Of a DNA stretch of 64,000 nt, positions 52,620 through 63,263 are shown piece by piece. Position numbers and translations under genes: made by a program. The notes under the pieces are model-generated. The model worked only from the letters and a program-made list of their open reading frames with translations, was not told the DNA's origin and searched no databases. The stretch comes from Branchiostoma floridae (lineage: Eukaryota; Chordata; Leptocardii; Amphioxiformes; Branchiostomatidae). The DNA lies in contig NC_049990.1 in assembly GCF_000003815.2 (NCBI RefSeq), positions 1,940,225-2,004,224 of the forward strand. The letters run 5' to 3'. Every line of letters starts with the position of its first letter. The first letter of the stretch is position 1.

Positions 52620-53614
52620 CTGTAGAGACAATATGGACGATCAAGTTAGAAATATTTAATCCATATCCATTTGGTCCATAAATATTCATAAATAAGAGAA
52701 GCAGCTTCATCCTTAGTTATTTGAGTGTGCAAAGCATGCATTCTTCAGTGATGCGTAATGTGTGTGTGTGTGGGGGGGGGGCGGAAATGTGGTTTACCTT
52801 GGCCGGAAACATGGAAGACAGACGCAACAAATATAATTCTGCCTTGTGATCGCCAAGAAGAAAGTGGAAAATGGCCAAACATCAACAAAATTGGAAGCCT
52901 TTTTGTTCCACGCAAGTTGTCCCCAAAAGTACAAAGAGAAAACCCTGAAATTTGAAACCATGTCTAAGCGACAGTTACTGAAACTCCCCGTAAAATAAGG
53001 AACACGCCATGATGAACACCAGATGTTAGAATAGCGGGGCCAGGGGCGGACGGAGGGGGTTTACAGTATAGCGTACATACAACAACTGCGCCCTTCATTG
53101 GCTTCATACCAGTAAAACGTTACTTAACACCAATGAACACTTGAACATTGACATATACGTGAAACACACCTAAACACAATTGCAGTTTCACCCATTATGA
53201 TGGTTACAACCCAAAACTTTCTTGAAAGAAAGACCCCAGGTAAACCCCTACAGGGCCCCGACAATTTGTTTACGTTATCTTCTGACTTCTTTCTCGCTTC
53301 CCGGGCCCTGTGTGAATTTGGAATGAACATTTCCTCCATTTTACGCCAGAAAACAGCAAAGTTACGAAGGAGCATGTGTAGCACTTCCTTCTGCAAGCTC
53401 ACCTCACCTCACCTCACCTCGTCCCATCCTCATCAGGAGGGTCGGGGACCATGGATGCCTTCAGCAAGCTATGGTCTATTTTTCGACAATCACAGAGACA
53501 GAAAAATGTAGTTGAGATACCAGTTGACGGGGCGGGGCACCCTATCAAAATCACACCTTCGGTTTTCCGTCAAATCTACAGATTTTATGTACAAAATATA
53601 ACAGATCGTCTCAC
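52620..53614 (-). other. Intron of ZnF-11
   Basis: Acceptor 52620; donor GTTCAG|GTGAGA at 53614. A GT/G run lies at 52,758-52,782. The middle is shortened relative to ZnF-7 by a deletion that removed most of the TAATCTCC MITE. A 64-bp insertion sits at 53400-53463. Confidence 0.65.
53400..53463 (-). mobile_element. 64-bp retroelement 3' end with CCTCA repeats
   Basis: Flanked by GCAAGCT (53393-53399 and 53464-53470), single in other units. Four CACCT pentamers (GAGGT repeats on minus, an apparent 3' microsatellite tail) follow the short body CCATCCTCATCAGGAGGGTC. An extremely 5'-truncated LINE or SINE. Confidence 0.65.
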
Positions 53615-53778
53615 CTGAACAAAGTTGAACCCTAGCCTTGCACAAAAGCACCAGTAGGTTGTCTCTAAAGCCGCGAAAGTTGTGGTATTTGCTTCGGAAG
53701 GACGGAAAATTTTCCAAACCGCTGTCGACCTCGACACTTCTAGTAAACAGGAAGCCGCGGCGGAGATGACCCAGAAGT
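53615..53778 (-). promoter_or_regulatory. Non-coding exon 1 and core promoter of ZnF-11
   Basis: Donor base 53615 (GTGAG). The ETS core is changed to GATGACCCAGAAGT, retaining only AGAA. Confidence 0.5.
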
Positions 53779-53991
53779 ACTCGCGAACTTAAATGAACTT
53801 ACAGTATTCTACTATCTTGGGTCAGACACCCTCTCCTGATTACTCAACAGTTGTCGCGATATGTGGCAGGGACTGTCATTCTCGTATGTGACTGTTTAGC
53901 CACAGTCAACGTTGTAGGGCTGATATCAATTAGGATTTTACCATGGTCAATATTGACCAACGGAGGCCATATATATATATTCCGATAATCC
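53779..53991. promoter_or_regulatory. Upstream block of ZnF-11
   Basis: Same type as at 25,218 and 61,641, with the 14-bp palindrome GGTCAATATTGACC at 53945-53958 followed by (AT)n. Confidence 0.45.
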
Positions 53992-54127
53992 AAGGAGAGG
54001 TTCGGCTCAGACTGGTTTTGACGTATTTCTAGGCGATTTTTGTTAGGTTTTCTATTTTCCCCCCTTCCTTTGTGTCTTGAAAATAATGTTTTCCACATGA
54101 TCATAGCCGGAGCCGAACTCTGCTTAG
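53992..54127. mobile_element. MITE, GCAGAGGTTYGG family (copy 3)
   Basis: Left end AAGGAGAGGTTCGGCTCAGAC (first CAG mutated to GAG), right end the complement of AAGCAGAGTTCGGCTCCGG. Body shared with copies at 28,343 and 61,850. Confidence 0.65.
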
Positions 54128-55564
54128 CTGAATGCAGAGCCGACTATATAACTGTAATAATTGTTGTAGCGTGGACGCACAATAAAGATTCTAGCCACAT
54201 CTCGGCTCTGTGATATCGGCTATTGGTGAGCAGTGATTGTGTCTATTTCAGACTGATGTGGTGTTGGGAAACTTAATGATTAATCGGCACCTAGTGACTT
54301 TCAAATATACTGCAGCACAACTTCCGGTCTTGGTATCTCGTATGCTAGATATCTCGTGTTCTTATGGCTGGGATGATAAGTAAATGGGAAGTATTACTAT
54401 ACCCCTCATGGGCTAACAAATTTAATGTGAAAGAAAAAACTACCGGCATGGTTCGAACTGTTTATTTGAAACAACTTTTAACAAGATAGATCAATACAAA
54501 CTATTTAAAACAACAACAAGTGTAGATATCAATAAGTAAAGTGAACTTATACTACAACAGTATTAACACCTCTATTGGTCTACTGTTATCCCATCTAACT
54601 GTAAGCCTAAAATCTATAAAGTTATGGTACAAAGGTAGATATACTATTCCTAGAAGAAAGGAGAAGAGGAATTACAATTATTATCATCTCAGGCTGTAAG
54701 AAAAGGAAAAAAAACACTTTCTTCATTATTAGACATTGGCTTAGTACTGTTCATTAAATGTCGATGAAGGTACAAATACTAGCTTCAATGTTAAGTTCTA
54801 GTTCTACTTTTTACAAATCAAGTGTTAGTTTCTAGCTTAGTTACAAAATAAATGTTACGTTCTATTTATAAAAGGCATGTTACTTTCAGTTCTACTTCAT
54901 TAGCAAACGATCAAATACAATCTACTATGTACCTTTCAAGAAACTGCAAAACAGCAAACAAAATTCTCCCTTTTTCCATGTAGAAATACCTCAGTACTAC
55001 TACTGTATGTGAATATACAAAAGCGTGCTAGTTCTAGTTGGCTTCTAGTTTGCTACGAAACAATTTAAAGATCATCTACAATATTCCAACAGAGATGTTA
55101 CGAAACAGAAAATGAACTTGAACATGATACACATCCTACAAAACTACCTGCTTGGAAACTTAATTCTAGAATACCAAAGGGAACTTCACTATATACATAA
55201 AGAAAACGTTACAAAAAATAAATGAACATGAACATGATACACATGCAACGAAACTACCATCTTGAAAACTAACTTTTAAAATACCACGGGTAACTGAACT
55301 TCACTTTTTACATGGAATCAAAATGAATCCCATAACAGAAAAGGCTGGCGCCTCAAAAACATGACCTGAACTGGCTTTACTGACAACTGACGTCAGTGCA
55401 TGTAACTTTTCAGGTTCAACCGCTGACTAAACTGTCGGATCTGATTCACTTCCCTACCTGCTGGCTTCATCGGTACACTTAACACCTGTTTCTCACCTGT
55501 GTGAGTCTACCAATGCCATTTACTGACGGAAATGCTAACTTGACTCCCTCACACTTGTTCAAGT
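54128..55564 (-). other. Inter-unit boundary and 3' UTR / flank of ZnF-12
   Basis: AATAAA (minus) at 54471-54476. The 80 nt around 55,070-55,260 are partly duplicated (GAAATGAACTTGAACATGATACACAT occurs as two similar copies). From about 55,270 to the stop the sequence is nearly the ZnF-4 tail. No gene. Confidence 0.6.
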
Positions 55565-56236
55565 TCATTTGTGACTTTCCATGTGTTTCTTTAGACTGTA
55601 CTGCCGACTGAACTGCTTGCTGCACTCCTCACACTTGTAAGGTTTCTCACCTGTATGAGTCCGTATGTGTTTCTTCAGATCACCCAGCTGACTGAACTGC
55701 TTGCTGCACTCCTCACACTTGTAGGGCTTCTCCCCAGTGTGAGTCCGCATGTGACTCTTCAGATCACCCAGCTGACTGAACTGTTTACTGCACTCCTCAC
55801 ACCTGTAGGGCTTCTCCCCTGTGTGAGTCCGCATGTGACTCTTCAGATGACCCAGCTGACTGAACTGCTTGCTGCATTCCTCACACCTGTAGGGTTTCTC
55901 GCCTGTGTGAGTTCGTATATGTTTCTTGAGACTACCCAGCTCACTGAACTGCCTGCTGCACTCCTCACATTGGTAAGGTTTCTCCCCTGTGTGAGTCCGC
56001 ATGTGAGTTTTTAGAGACCTCTTAGTAGTGAACTGCCTGCTGCACTCCTCACACTTGTAAGGTTTCTCCCCTGTGTGGGTCCGCATGTGTTCCTCAAGAT
56101 GACCAAGCTGACGGAACTGCTTGCTGCACTCTTCACACTTGTAGCGTTTCTCACGTCTGACAGATCGCACTGAAGAATCCCTTTTCACCTTTCTCCTGAC
56201 GTCACCTAAACTCTGAGCACTGCTTGCTGTCGACAT
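55565..56236 (-). CDS. C2H2 zinc-finger protein ZnF-12 (7 fingers)
   Basis: 223 residues; leader [20 protein letters not shown]. Seven intact fingers: QHE, TST, ESK, QHS, QDS, QDK, RSK, ending HMESHK. Finger 2 ([10 protein letters not shown]) has the most divergent helix of the cluster. Fingers 4-6 ([30 protein letters not shown]) differ by one residue at a time and suggest recent single-finger duplication. The closest relative by flanking DNA is ZnF-4, but the arrays differ in length and in the first five fingers. Acceptor TCTCTACAG|AAG, intron from 56256. Confidence 0.92.
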   Translation of the reverse strand: MSTASSAQSLGDVRRKVKRDSSVRSVRREKRYKCEECSKQFRQLGHLEEHMRTHTGEKPYKCEECSRQFTTKRSLKTHMRTHTGEKPYQCEECSRQFSELGSLKKHIRTHTGEKPYRCEECSKQFSQLGHLKSHMRTHTGEKPYRCEECSKQFSQLGDLKSHMRTHTGEKPYKCEECSKQFSQLGDLKKHIRTHTGEKPYKCEECSKQFSRQYSLKKHMESHK

Positions 56237-56255
56237 CCTTCTAGATCTGCAACTT

Positions 56256-57230
56256 CTGTAGAGACAATAGGAACGATCAAGTCAGAGACGCTCAATGCTA
56301 GTTTACCCATAGCCCGCAATGCATGCATTTTAGAATAAGGCCTAGTGAGCCGCGAAATTGCGGTTAATTTTGCCATTGACACAGATTTTTGTTATGAATA
56401 GAATTCGCTGAAATCCCTGCAAATTAAAAGCTCAAATGCGCTGGCGAGAACGCCGTCTGCAGTCTGGCCCTTTGGGTTTAGCTGTCTTCCTTCTATTTTG
56501 TCATGAAAATGACTTCAAATGAGATTAACGTATGCGAAAGGGACCGACATCTATTGTTTAAGAGCATAACAATAGGGCGAAAACAAAGGAGTGCGACTCT
56601 TGACGATAGACGCCACCTCACGCTTGTAGCTACAGTGAAAACAAATAAATGGTGACCGAATCTCTCGACTTCTTCTTAATTTCTCGGTAAAATGTGTGAA
56701 ATCACGTAGTCACTGAATGAGAAAACCCGAAAACTGAAATCACGTCCAAGGATCAGTTACTGAACCTCCACGTAAAATAAGGAACACGCCTACTCTCCAA
56801 GCAGAGGTTGAGTCGCGTCGATATAGTAGTACCCGGAAAAAGTCGACTACTACTATATCTACGCGACTCAACCTCTGCTTGGAGAGTAGAACACGCCATC
56901 ATGGCGGACATTTTCCGACCCAGGGGCGGGCAGAGGGGTTTACAGTACACCATACATATATCAATTGCGCCTTGCATACCAATAAACCTTTACTACATCA
57001 TTGAAAACACTTGAAAATTGATCCTGCAATTGAACATACACCTAAACACACATTTTGATGGGTACAACCCAAGCAGTTGTTAAAAGAAAGACCCTCGGTA
57101 AACCCCTCATGGCCCCAACATTTGTTTACGTTGTTTTCTGCCTCCCTCTTCGCTTCCCCTCGTGAACACGCTTTAGTTTTCTGTCAATTCTACAGACGTT
57201 TTACAGTCAGGATACAACAGATCGTCTTAC
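56256..57230 (-). other. Intron of ZnF-12
   Basis: Acceptor 56256, donor GTCCAG|GTAAGA at 57230. Nearly identical to the ZnF-4 intron apart from the MITE at 56791-56888. Confidence 0.65.
56791..56888. mobile_element. 98-bp palindromic MITE with 9-bp TSD
   Basis: TACTCTCCAAGCAGAGGTTG at the left and its complement at the right; arms of more than 40 nt with few mismatches and almost no loop. Flanked by GAACACGCC (56782-56790 and 56889-56897). The ZnF-4 intron lacks the insertion and has one GAACACGCC, so it inserted after that duplication. Confidence 0.92.
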
Positions 57231-57411
57231 CTGGACAAACGTAAACTCAAGCCTTGCACACAAACACCAGTAGGTTGTCTCTAAAGCCGCGAAAGTTGTG
57301 GTTTTTGCTCCGGAAGGACAAGGACCTTGAGAAGGACGGGAACTTTTCCAAACCGCTGTCGCTCCGCCACGTAGAGTAAACAGGAAGTCGCGGTGCAGAT
57401 GACCCGGAAAT
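57231..57411 (-). promoter_or_regulatory. Non-coding exon 1 and core promoter of ZnF-12
   Basis: Donor base 57231; ETS-like GATGACCCGGAAAT as in ZnF-4. The exon has the same GGAAGGACAAGGACCTTGAGAAGGAC duplication. Confidence 0.55.
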
Positions 57412-57459
57412 ATTCAATGATCATAGGTCAACCATCATCACCTGATTACTCCACAATTG

Positions 57460-57660
57460 TCGCGATATTGTATTCTCAAAGCAGAGGTTTGGTTTTGACG
57501 TATCTCTAGGCCTTTTTTTGTGGGGCATTTTATTTTTGTCCCCCTTTCTCCGTTTTCGCCAGCCAAATATGATGAAATGTGAGAAAATAGAAAGCCTGAT
57601 AAAAACATCAAAAGACGTCAGTCGAAGCCAAACCTCTGCTTGAAGCGCGTAATATCGCGA
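57460..57660. mobile_element. MITE, GCAGAGGTTTGG family (copy 4)
   Basis: Co-linear with 20083-20282; inverted ends TCGCGATATT...GCAGAGGTTTGG. Confidence 0.75.
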
Positions 57661-59059
57661 GAACAGTTGAATAAACTGGAAATGATATTTGACTTGATTA
57701 TAGCCGTAACTGCAGCTGAACCTCTGCTTAACCCAACTGTTTTTTGTTTAATTTTTTTTCACTGTAATAATTGTTGTAGCAGATTAAAGATTCCAGCCAC
57801 ACCCCGGCCCTGTGATATCGGTGGACCATACTTCAGAGATTGTGTGTCATTATTTAACACTGATGTGGTGTTGGGAAAATGAAATGATTAGTTAATTGGC
57901 CCCTAGTGACTTTCAAATACTATAGCAGGACTTCTGGTCTTGGTATCTCGTATGCTATATATCCCGTGTTCTATTGCATGATAAAAAAATGAGAATTTTC
58001 TACATTTCTTACGTGCGAACAAATTCAATGTGAAAGAAAAACTACTAGTACATGCATTGTTCAAACTGTTTATTGTAAGCAACTTTTTAACAAAATGTAT
58101 CAATGCAAACTATTTAACAACAAAGATAGATATTAATAAGTAAAGTGAACTTATACTACAAGAGTATTAACAGCTCTATTGGTCTACTGTTCTCCCATCT
58201 AACTGCAAGTCTAAAATCTAGAACGTTACGGAACATAGCGCTAGAGATATAATTCCTAGGAGGAAGGGAAAATAACAAGTTCACTACTCTTCTTCTTTAG
58301 ACATTGACTTAATACTGTTCATTAAATGTCGATGAAGGTACAAAAACAATCCTCAATGTTACGTTCTAGTTCTACTTTCTTCAAATCAGTGTTAGTTTCT
58401 AGCTTAGATACAAAGAAATGTTACGTTCTATTTCCAAAAAAACCTCCACATCGTTAGCAATCCATCAAACACGATGTATTATGTACCTTTAAAGGAATTG
58501 CAAAACAGCAAACAAAATTCTACTTTTTCCATGTAGACATACCTCACTACTGTATGTGAATATGTAAATACAGATACCAAAACGTGCTAGTTGCAGTTAA
58601 CTTAAAGTTTGCTACGAAACAATAAAAAAAGGTCTACAATATCCCATCATTACAAAACAGGAGATGAACTTGAACATGATACACAAGCAACAAAACTTCC
58701 ATCTTGGAAACTAAATACTAGAAAACTACAAGTTATAATTGTACTTCAATATTTACATGGGATCAAAATGAACACCATAACAGAAAAGGCTGCATGGAGC
58801 GTCAGAAAAAAACCCGAACTGAACTGGCTTTCCTGACAACGTGTCAGTGCAGGTAACTTTTCAGGTTCAGGCGCTGACTAAACTGTCAATCTGATTCACT
58901 TTTCCACCTGCTGGTACACCTCACACCTGTTTCTCACCTGTGTGAGTCAGCTTGTCTCCATTTAATTGACACAAGCTGACTCACAAGCAAGCATTTTCAT
59001 CAGCTTGGTCATCTTAATGATTAAGATGACAAAGCTTAGGGACATCCTTGCTGAACTCC
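57661..59059 (-). other. Inter-unit boundary and 3' UTR / flank of ZnF-13
   Basis: AATAAA (minus) at 58069-58074. The hairpin around CTCCATTTAATTG at 58944-58982, with perfect 12-nt arms, is the counterpart of the one after ZnF-6. No gene. Confidence 0.6.
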
Positions 59060-60253
59060 TCACACATGTACAAGATCCGTTGAGTGAGTTTCCATGTGTT
59101 TCTTCAGACTATACAGCCGACTGAACTGCCTGCTGCACTCCTCACATGTGTATGGTTTCTCCCCAGTGTGAGTCCGCATGTGTCTCTTCAGAGTACCCAG
59201 CTCATTGAACTGCCTGCTGCACTCCTCACACGTGTAGGGTTTCTCACCTGTGTGAGTCCGCACGTGTCTCTTGAGCTTACCCAGCCGACTGAACTGCCTG
59301 CTGCACTCCTCACACTTGTAGGGTGTCTCACCTGTGTGAGTGCGAATGTGTGTTTTCAGACTGCCCAGCCGACTGAAGTTCCTGCTGCACTCTTCACACT
59401 TGTAGGGTTTCTCCCCTGTGTGAGTCCGTATGTGTTTCTTCAGATGACTCTGCTGACTAAACTGCCTGCTGCACTCCTCACACTTATAGGGTTTTTCCCC
59501 TGTGTGAGTCCGCATGTGTTCCTCAAGATGACCATGCTGACTGAACTGCTTGCTGCACTCCTCACACCTGTATGGTCTTTCCCCTGTGTGAGTCCGTATG
59601 TGTTTGTTCAGATCACTCAGGTCACTGAACTGCTTGCTGCACTCCTCACATCTGTAGGGTTTCTCCCCTGTGTGAGTCCGCATGTGTCTCTTCAGATGAC
59701 CCAACTCACTGAACTGCCTGCTGCACTCCTCACACTTGTAGGGCTTCTCACCTGTGTGAGTTCGCATGTGCCTTTTCAGATCACCCATCTGACTGAACTG
59801 CCTGCTGCACTCCTCACACCTGTAAGGTTTCTCCCCTGTGTGAGTCTGCATGTGACCTGTCAAATGAGCCAGCTGACTAAACCGCTTGCTGCACTCCAAA
59901 CATTCGTAGGATTTCTCCCCTGTGCGTGTCCGCATGTGTTTCTTTAGATTACTCAACTGACTGAACTGCCTGCTGCACTCCTCACACCTGTAGGGTTTCT
60001 CCCCTGTGTGGGTCTGCATGTGACCTTTCAAATGAACCAGCTGACTAAACCGCTTGCTGCACTTCACACATTTGTAGGGTTTCTCCCCTGTGTGAGTCCG
60101 CATGTGAGTCTTCAGATTACCCAGTCGACTGAACTGCTTATTGCACTCCTCACACCTGTAGGGTTTCCCCCCTCTGACAGATCGCACAGAAGAATCCCTT
60201 TTCACCCTTCTCCTGACGTCACCCAGACCCTGGGCACTGTTTGCTGTCGACAT
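59060..60253 (-). CDS. C2H2 zinc-finger protein ZnF-13 (13 fingers)
   Basis: 397 residues, the longest array here. Leader [20 protein letters not shown], then RGGKPYRC. Fingers: RNT, QHG, QNK, QHG, QDR, EHR, DDK, QHE, QHK, RST, RKR, ETR, RSK; tail STDLVHV. Finger 3 ends MRTR, so its last His ligand is lost. Fingers 2-3 and 4-5 are a duplicated pair (CSKRFSQL.HL.GHMQTH followed by a CSRQFSQ... finger). Linkers vary: TGEKSY, TGERPY, TGETPY. The 3' end matches ZnF-6, finger 7 (DDK, then TGERPY) matches ZnF-5, and the intron matches ZnF-3, so the gene is a mosaic. Acceptor TCTCTACAG|AAG, intron from 60276. Confidence 0.93.
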   Translation of the reverse strand: MSTANSAQGLGDVRRRVKRDSSVRSVRGGKPYRCEECNKQFSRLGNLKTHMRTHTGEKPYKCVKCSKRFSQLVHLKGHMQTHTGEKPYRCEECSRQFSQLSNLKKHMRTRTGEKSYECLECSKRFSQLAHLTGHMQTHTGEKPYRCEECSRQFSQMGDLKRHMRTHTGEKPYKCEECSRQFSELGHLKRHMRTHTGEKPYRCEECSKQFSDLSDLNKHIRTHTGERPYRCEECSKQFSQHGHLEEHMRTHTGEKPYKCEECSRQFSQQSHLKKHIRTHTGEKPYKCEECSRNFSRLGSLKTHIRTHTGETPYKCEECSRQFSRLGKLKRHVRTHTGEKPYTCEECSRQFNELGTLKRHMRTHTGEKPYTCEECSRQFSRLYSLKKHMETHSTDLVHV

Positions 60254-60275
60254 CCTCCTAGAGTTTGTGCAACTT

Positions 60276-61476
60276 CTGTAGAGACAATAGGAACGATCAA
60301 GTTAGATATATTTAATCCATACTGGCCATAGCAATGCATGAATTTTTAAGTGAGGCGTATTAAGTGGCGAAAATGTGGTCTATATTTGCCACAGAAACAG
60401 ACTATTCACGGAAAAGAGAAGCAAGAAATAGAATTCTGCCAAATTGCACGCAGAAATGACGGCCAATCCCAGCGTGTAAGCTCAAATGCGCTGACAAGAA
60501 CCTGGTCTCCAGTCTGACGCTTTGTCTTTGGATTCCGCTTCGATTTTGTGACGAAAAACGGGTTTTTAATGAGGTGACCGTATGCGAAAGGGACCGATAT
60601 CTATTGTTTACGAGCATAACAATAGAACAAAAACAAAGGAGTACGACTCTTGACGCTAAACGCCACCCAACGCTTGTAGCTACAGTGAAAACAAAAGAAT
60701 CTCTGGAATAAATCCGGTAACTTTTCCGGTAAAATGTGTAAAATCACTCGGTCAAACTTCAGCGAAATCGGATGTGTTTTTTTTTCCACGTTGTTCCCGA
60801 ATGTGCAAAGAGAAAACAGTAAATGTGAAAACACGCCCAAGCAAATTAGAAAACATGTTTAAATCATCAGTTACTTAACCTCCCCGTCAGTTACTGAACC
60901 TCCCCGTCAGTTACTGAACCTCCCCGTAAAATAAGGAACACGCCATGATGAACACCAGATGGTGGGAATTTTCCTGCCCAGGGGCGGATGTAGGGGTTTA
61001 CAGTATACCGTACATATTCAAACTGCTCTCTTCATACCAATAAGGCATTGTTTACACCAATGAATACTGGTACTTGAAAGTTACCTCTGCACTTGAAAAT
61101 AAACCTTAGCGAACTTGCAGTTTCACCCATTTCAATGTTCAATGGTTACAACCTACATGATTCTCAAAAGAAAGACCCTCGGTAAACCCCTCATAAGCCC
61201 TAGATGTTAATTTGTTTACGTTAGCTTCTGTCCTCCTCCTTGCTGCCCCCGTATGAATTTTGAATAAATTTCACAAAACATTTTAGGCGAGAAAACGACA
61301 AAGCTACGAAGGAACACGTGTATCATGATCACTTTCTTCTGCAACACCCAAAGAAGACAGAAAAATGTAGTTGAGTTACTGCAGTTGACAGGACCCCTAT
61401 ACCAAAATCACGACACCTTCAGTTTTTTGTCAAATCTACTGAGATTTTGGAGTCAAAATACAACAAATCGTCTCAC
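60276..61476 (-). other. Intron of ZnF-13
   Basis: Acceptor 60276; donor GTTCAG|GTGAGA at 61476. Contains a three-copy 20-bp tandem repeat (60868-60927). Its acceptor-proximal 300 bp closely follow the ZnF-3 intron. Confidence 0.65.
60868..60927. repeat. 20-bp tandem repeat, 3 copies
   Basis: CAGTTACTGAACCTCCCCGT three times (one mismatch in the first copy). It is an expansion of the conserved intron block at which the copy A transposon inserted in the ZnF-2 unit. Confidence 0.95.
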
Positions 61477-61640
61477 CTGAACAAACTGGATCCCTAGTCT
61501 TGCACGGAAACAGCAGTAGGTTGTCTCTGAAGCCGCGAAAGTTGTGATTTTTGTTTTGGAAGGACGGGAACTTCCCCGAACCGCTGTCAACCTCGCCACT
61601 ACGAGTAAACAGGAAATCGCGATGAAGGTGACCCGGAAGT
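61477..61640 (-). promoter_or_regulatory. Non-coding exon 1 and core promoter of ZnF-13
   Basis: Donor base 61477 (GTGAG). GGTGACCCGGAAGT ends at 61640, intact ETS core. Confidence 0.6.
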
Positions 61641-61849
61641 ATTCTATGATCAAGGGTCAGACACCGACTCCTGATGATTATGTTGTCGCGATATGTGGCA
61701 GGGACTCGTATACGGTATAGGACTGTTTAGCCACAGTCGACGTTGTAGGGCTGATATCAATTAGGATTTTACCATGGTCAATATTGACCGAAGGAGGCCA
61801 TATATATATATATAAATATATATTTATACGTTGCGATATTGCATTTTTC
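61641..61849. promoter_or_regulatory. Upstream block of ZnF-13
   Basis: Palindrome GGTCAATATTGACC at 61776-61789 followed by an (AT)n tract at 61,800-61,826. Confidence 0.45.
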
Positions 61850-61982
61850 AAGCAGAGGTTCAGCTCAGACTGTTTCTGACGTATTTCTATGCGTTTTTGT
61901 TAGAATTTCTATTTTGCCCCCCTTTCTTTGTCTTGAAAACAATGTGTTCCCCATTATCATAGCCGGAGCCGAACCTCTGCTT
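61850..61982. mobile_element. MITE, GCAGAGGTTYGG family (copy 5)
   Basis: Left AAGCAGAGGTTCAGCTCAGAC, right the complement of AAGCAGAGGTTCGGCTCCGG. Non-coding, about 133 bp. Confidence 0.75.
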
Positions 61983-62184
61983 AGCCCATTGTATAACTTT
62001 CATCATTGTTGTAACGTATTAAAGATTCTAGCCACACCCCGGCTCTGTGATATTGGGTATTGGTGGACCATACTACAGAGATTGTGTGTCTTTTTGTCTA
62101 ACACTGATGTGGTGTTGGGAAAACTAAAGAATCGGAAAATCGGCCCGTATTGACTTTCAAAGATACTGCAGCAGGACTTCCGGT

Positions 62185-62373
62185 CTTGATATCACATATG
62201 CTAGTCTTGATATCACATATGCTAGTCTTGATATCAAATATGCTAGTCTTGATATCACATATGCTAGTCTTGATATCAAATATGCTAGTCTGGATATCAC
62301 ATATGCTAGTCTTGATACCACATATGCTAGTCTTGATATCACATATGCTAGTCTTGATATCACATATGCTAGA
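62185..62373. repeat. 21-bp minisatellite, 9 copies
   Basis: Nine exact-length units of CTTGATATCACATATGCTAGT with few substitutions. Other units have one related copy (CTTGGTATCTCGTATGCTAGA) at this boundary position. The open frames through it are a by-product of the 21-bp period. Confidence 0.97.
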
Positions 62374-63263
62374 TATCCCGTCTCCCATTGGTCGGGATGT
62401 TAAGTAAAGGGCATTATGGGAATTTCCTAAACTTATCATATACTAACAACTTCAATGTGAAAGAAAAACTGCATGTTTATTCTACAACTGTTTATTTTGA
62501 GGTAAATGTCAACAAAACGGGTAAATATACAAATCAACAAGAAAGGTAGTTACTAATAAGTAACTGATCATATCTAACAAAATTCTTACCACTACTTTTC
62601 TTGTTCTCTTATTTAAACTGAAACTGTGAGTCTAAAATTATCGTTAAGAAACATAGCTATTCCTAGTAGAGTACAATAACAAGGGATTCATTATAACATG
62701 TTATATGTTCAGTAGTAATGGAGGTACAAAATTAATTCTAGTAGTTTGTTACAAAACAATCAAAACAAAGCAACATGAATTAACCATCATACAAGTCAAA
62801 AGATAAGAATCAAATTCAAAACACAATGTGCTTCCAAGAAATACAATTCTACTTTTTCCCTTGTGGACATACCTCGCTACTGTATGTAAATATGTCAATA
62901 AAGATACAAAGCGTTCTAATTCTAGTTAACTCCTAGTTTGCTACAAAACAATCAAACATGATCTACAATATTCCATCAAAGAATTTTCAAAACAAGAAAT
63001 AAACTTGATACAGGAACACTACAGGAAACTGAACTTCACTATTTACATGGGATCAAAATGAACACCATAACAGAAAAGGCTGGCGCCCCCATAAAACACG
63101 AACTGAATTGGCTTTCCTGACAACGTGTCAGTGCATGTAACTTTTCAGGATCAACCGCTGACTGAACTGTCGGATCTGATTCACTTCCCCACCTGCTGGC
63201 TTCATTAGTGCAACCAACACCTGTTTCTCGCCTGTGTGAGTCAACTTGAGTCCATTTAATGGA
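62374..63263 (-). other. Tail of a fourteenth ZnF unit without coding exon
   Basis: A complete unit 3' region with AATAAA (minus) at 62477-62482 and 62492-62497, closely like the tails of ZnF-6 and ZnF-13. It runs up to the post-stop block (CACCTGTTTCTCGCCTGTG, then GAGTCCATTTAATGG), where homology ends at about 63,263 before any stop codon or finger is reached. Confidence 0.75.

Noticed and set aside
62098..62439. ORFs with ICDIKTS or LISHMLV repeats
   Set aside because: Products of the 21-bp minisatellite, whose period is a multiple of three.
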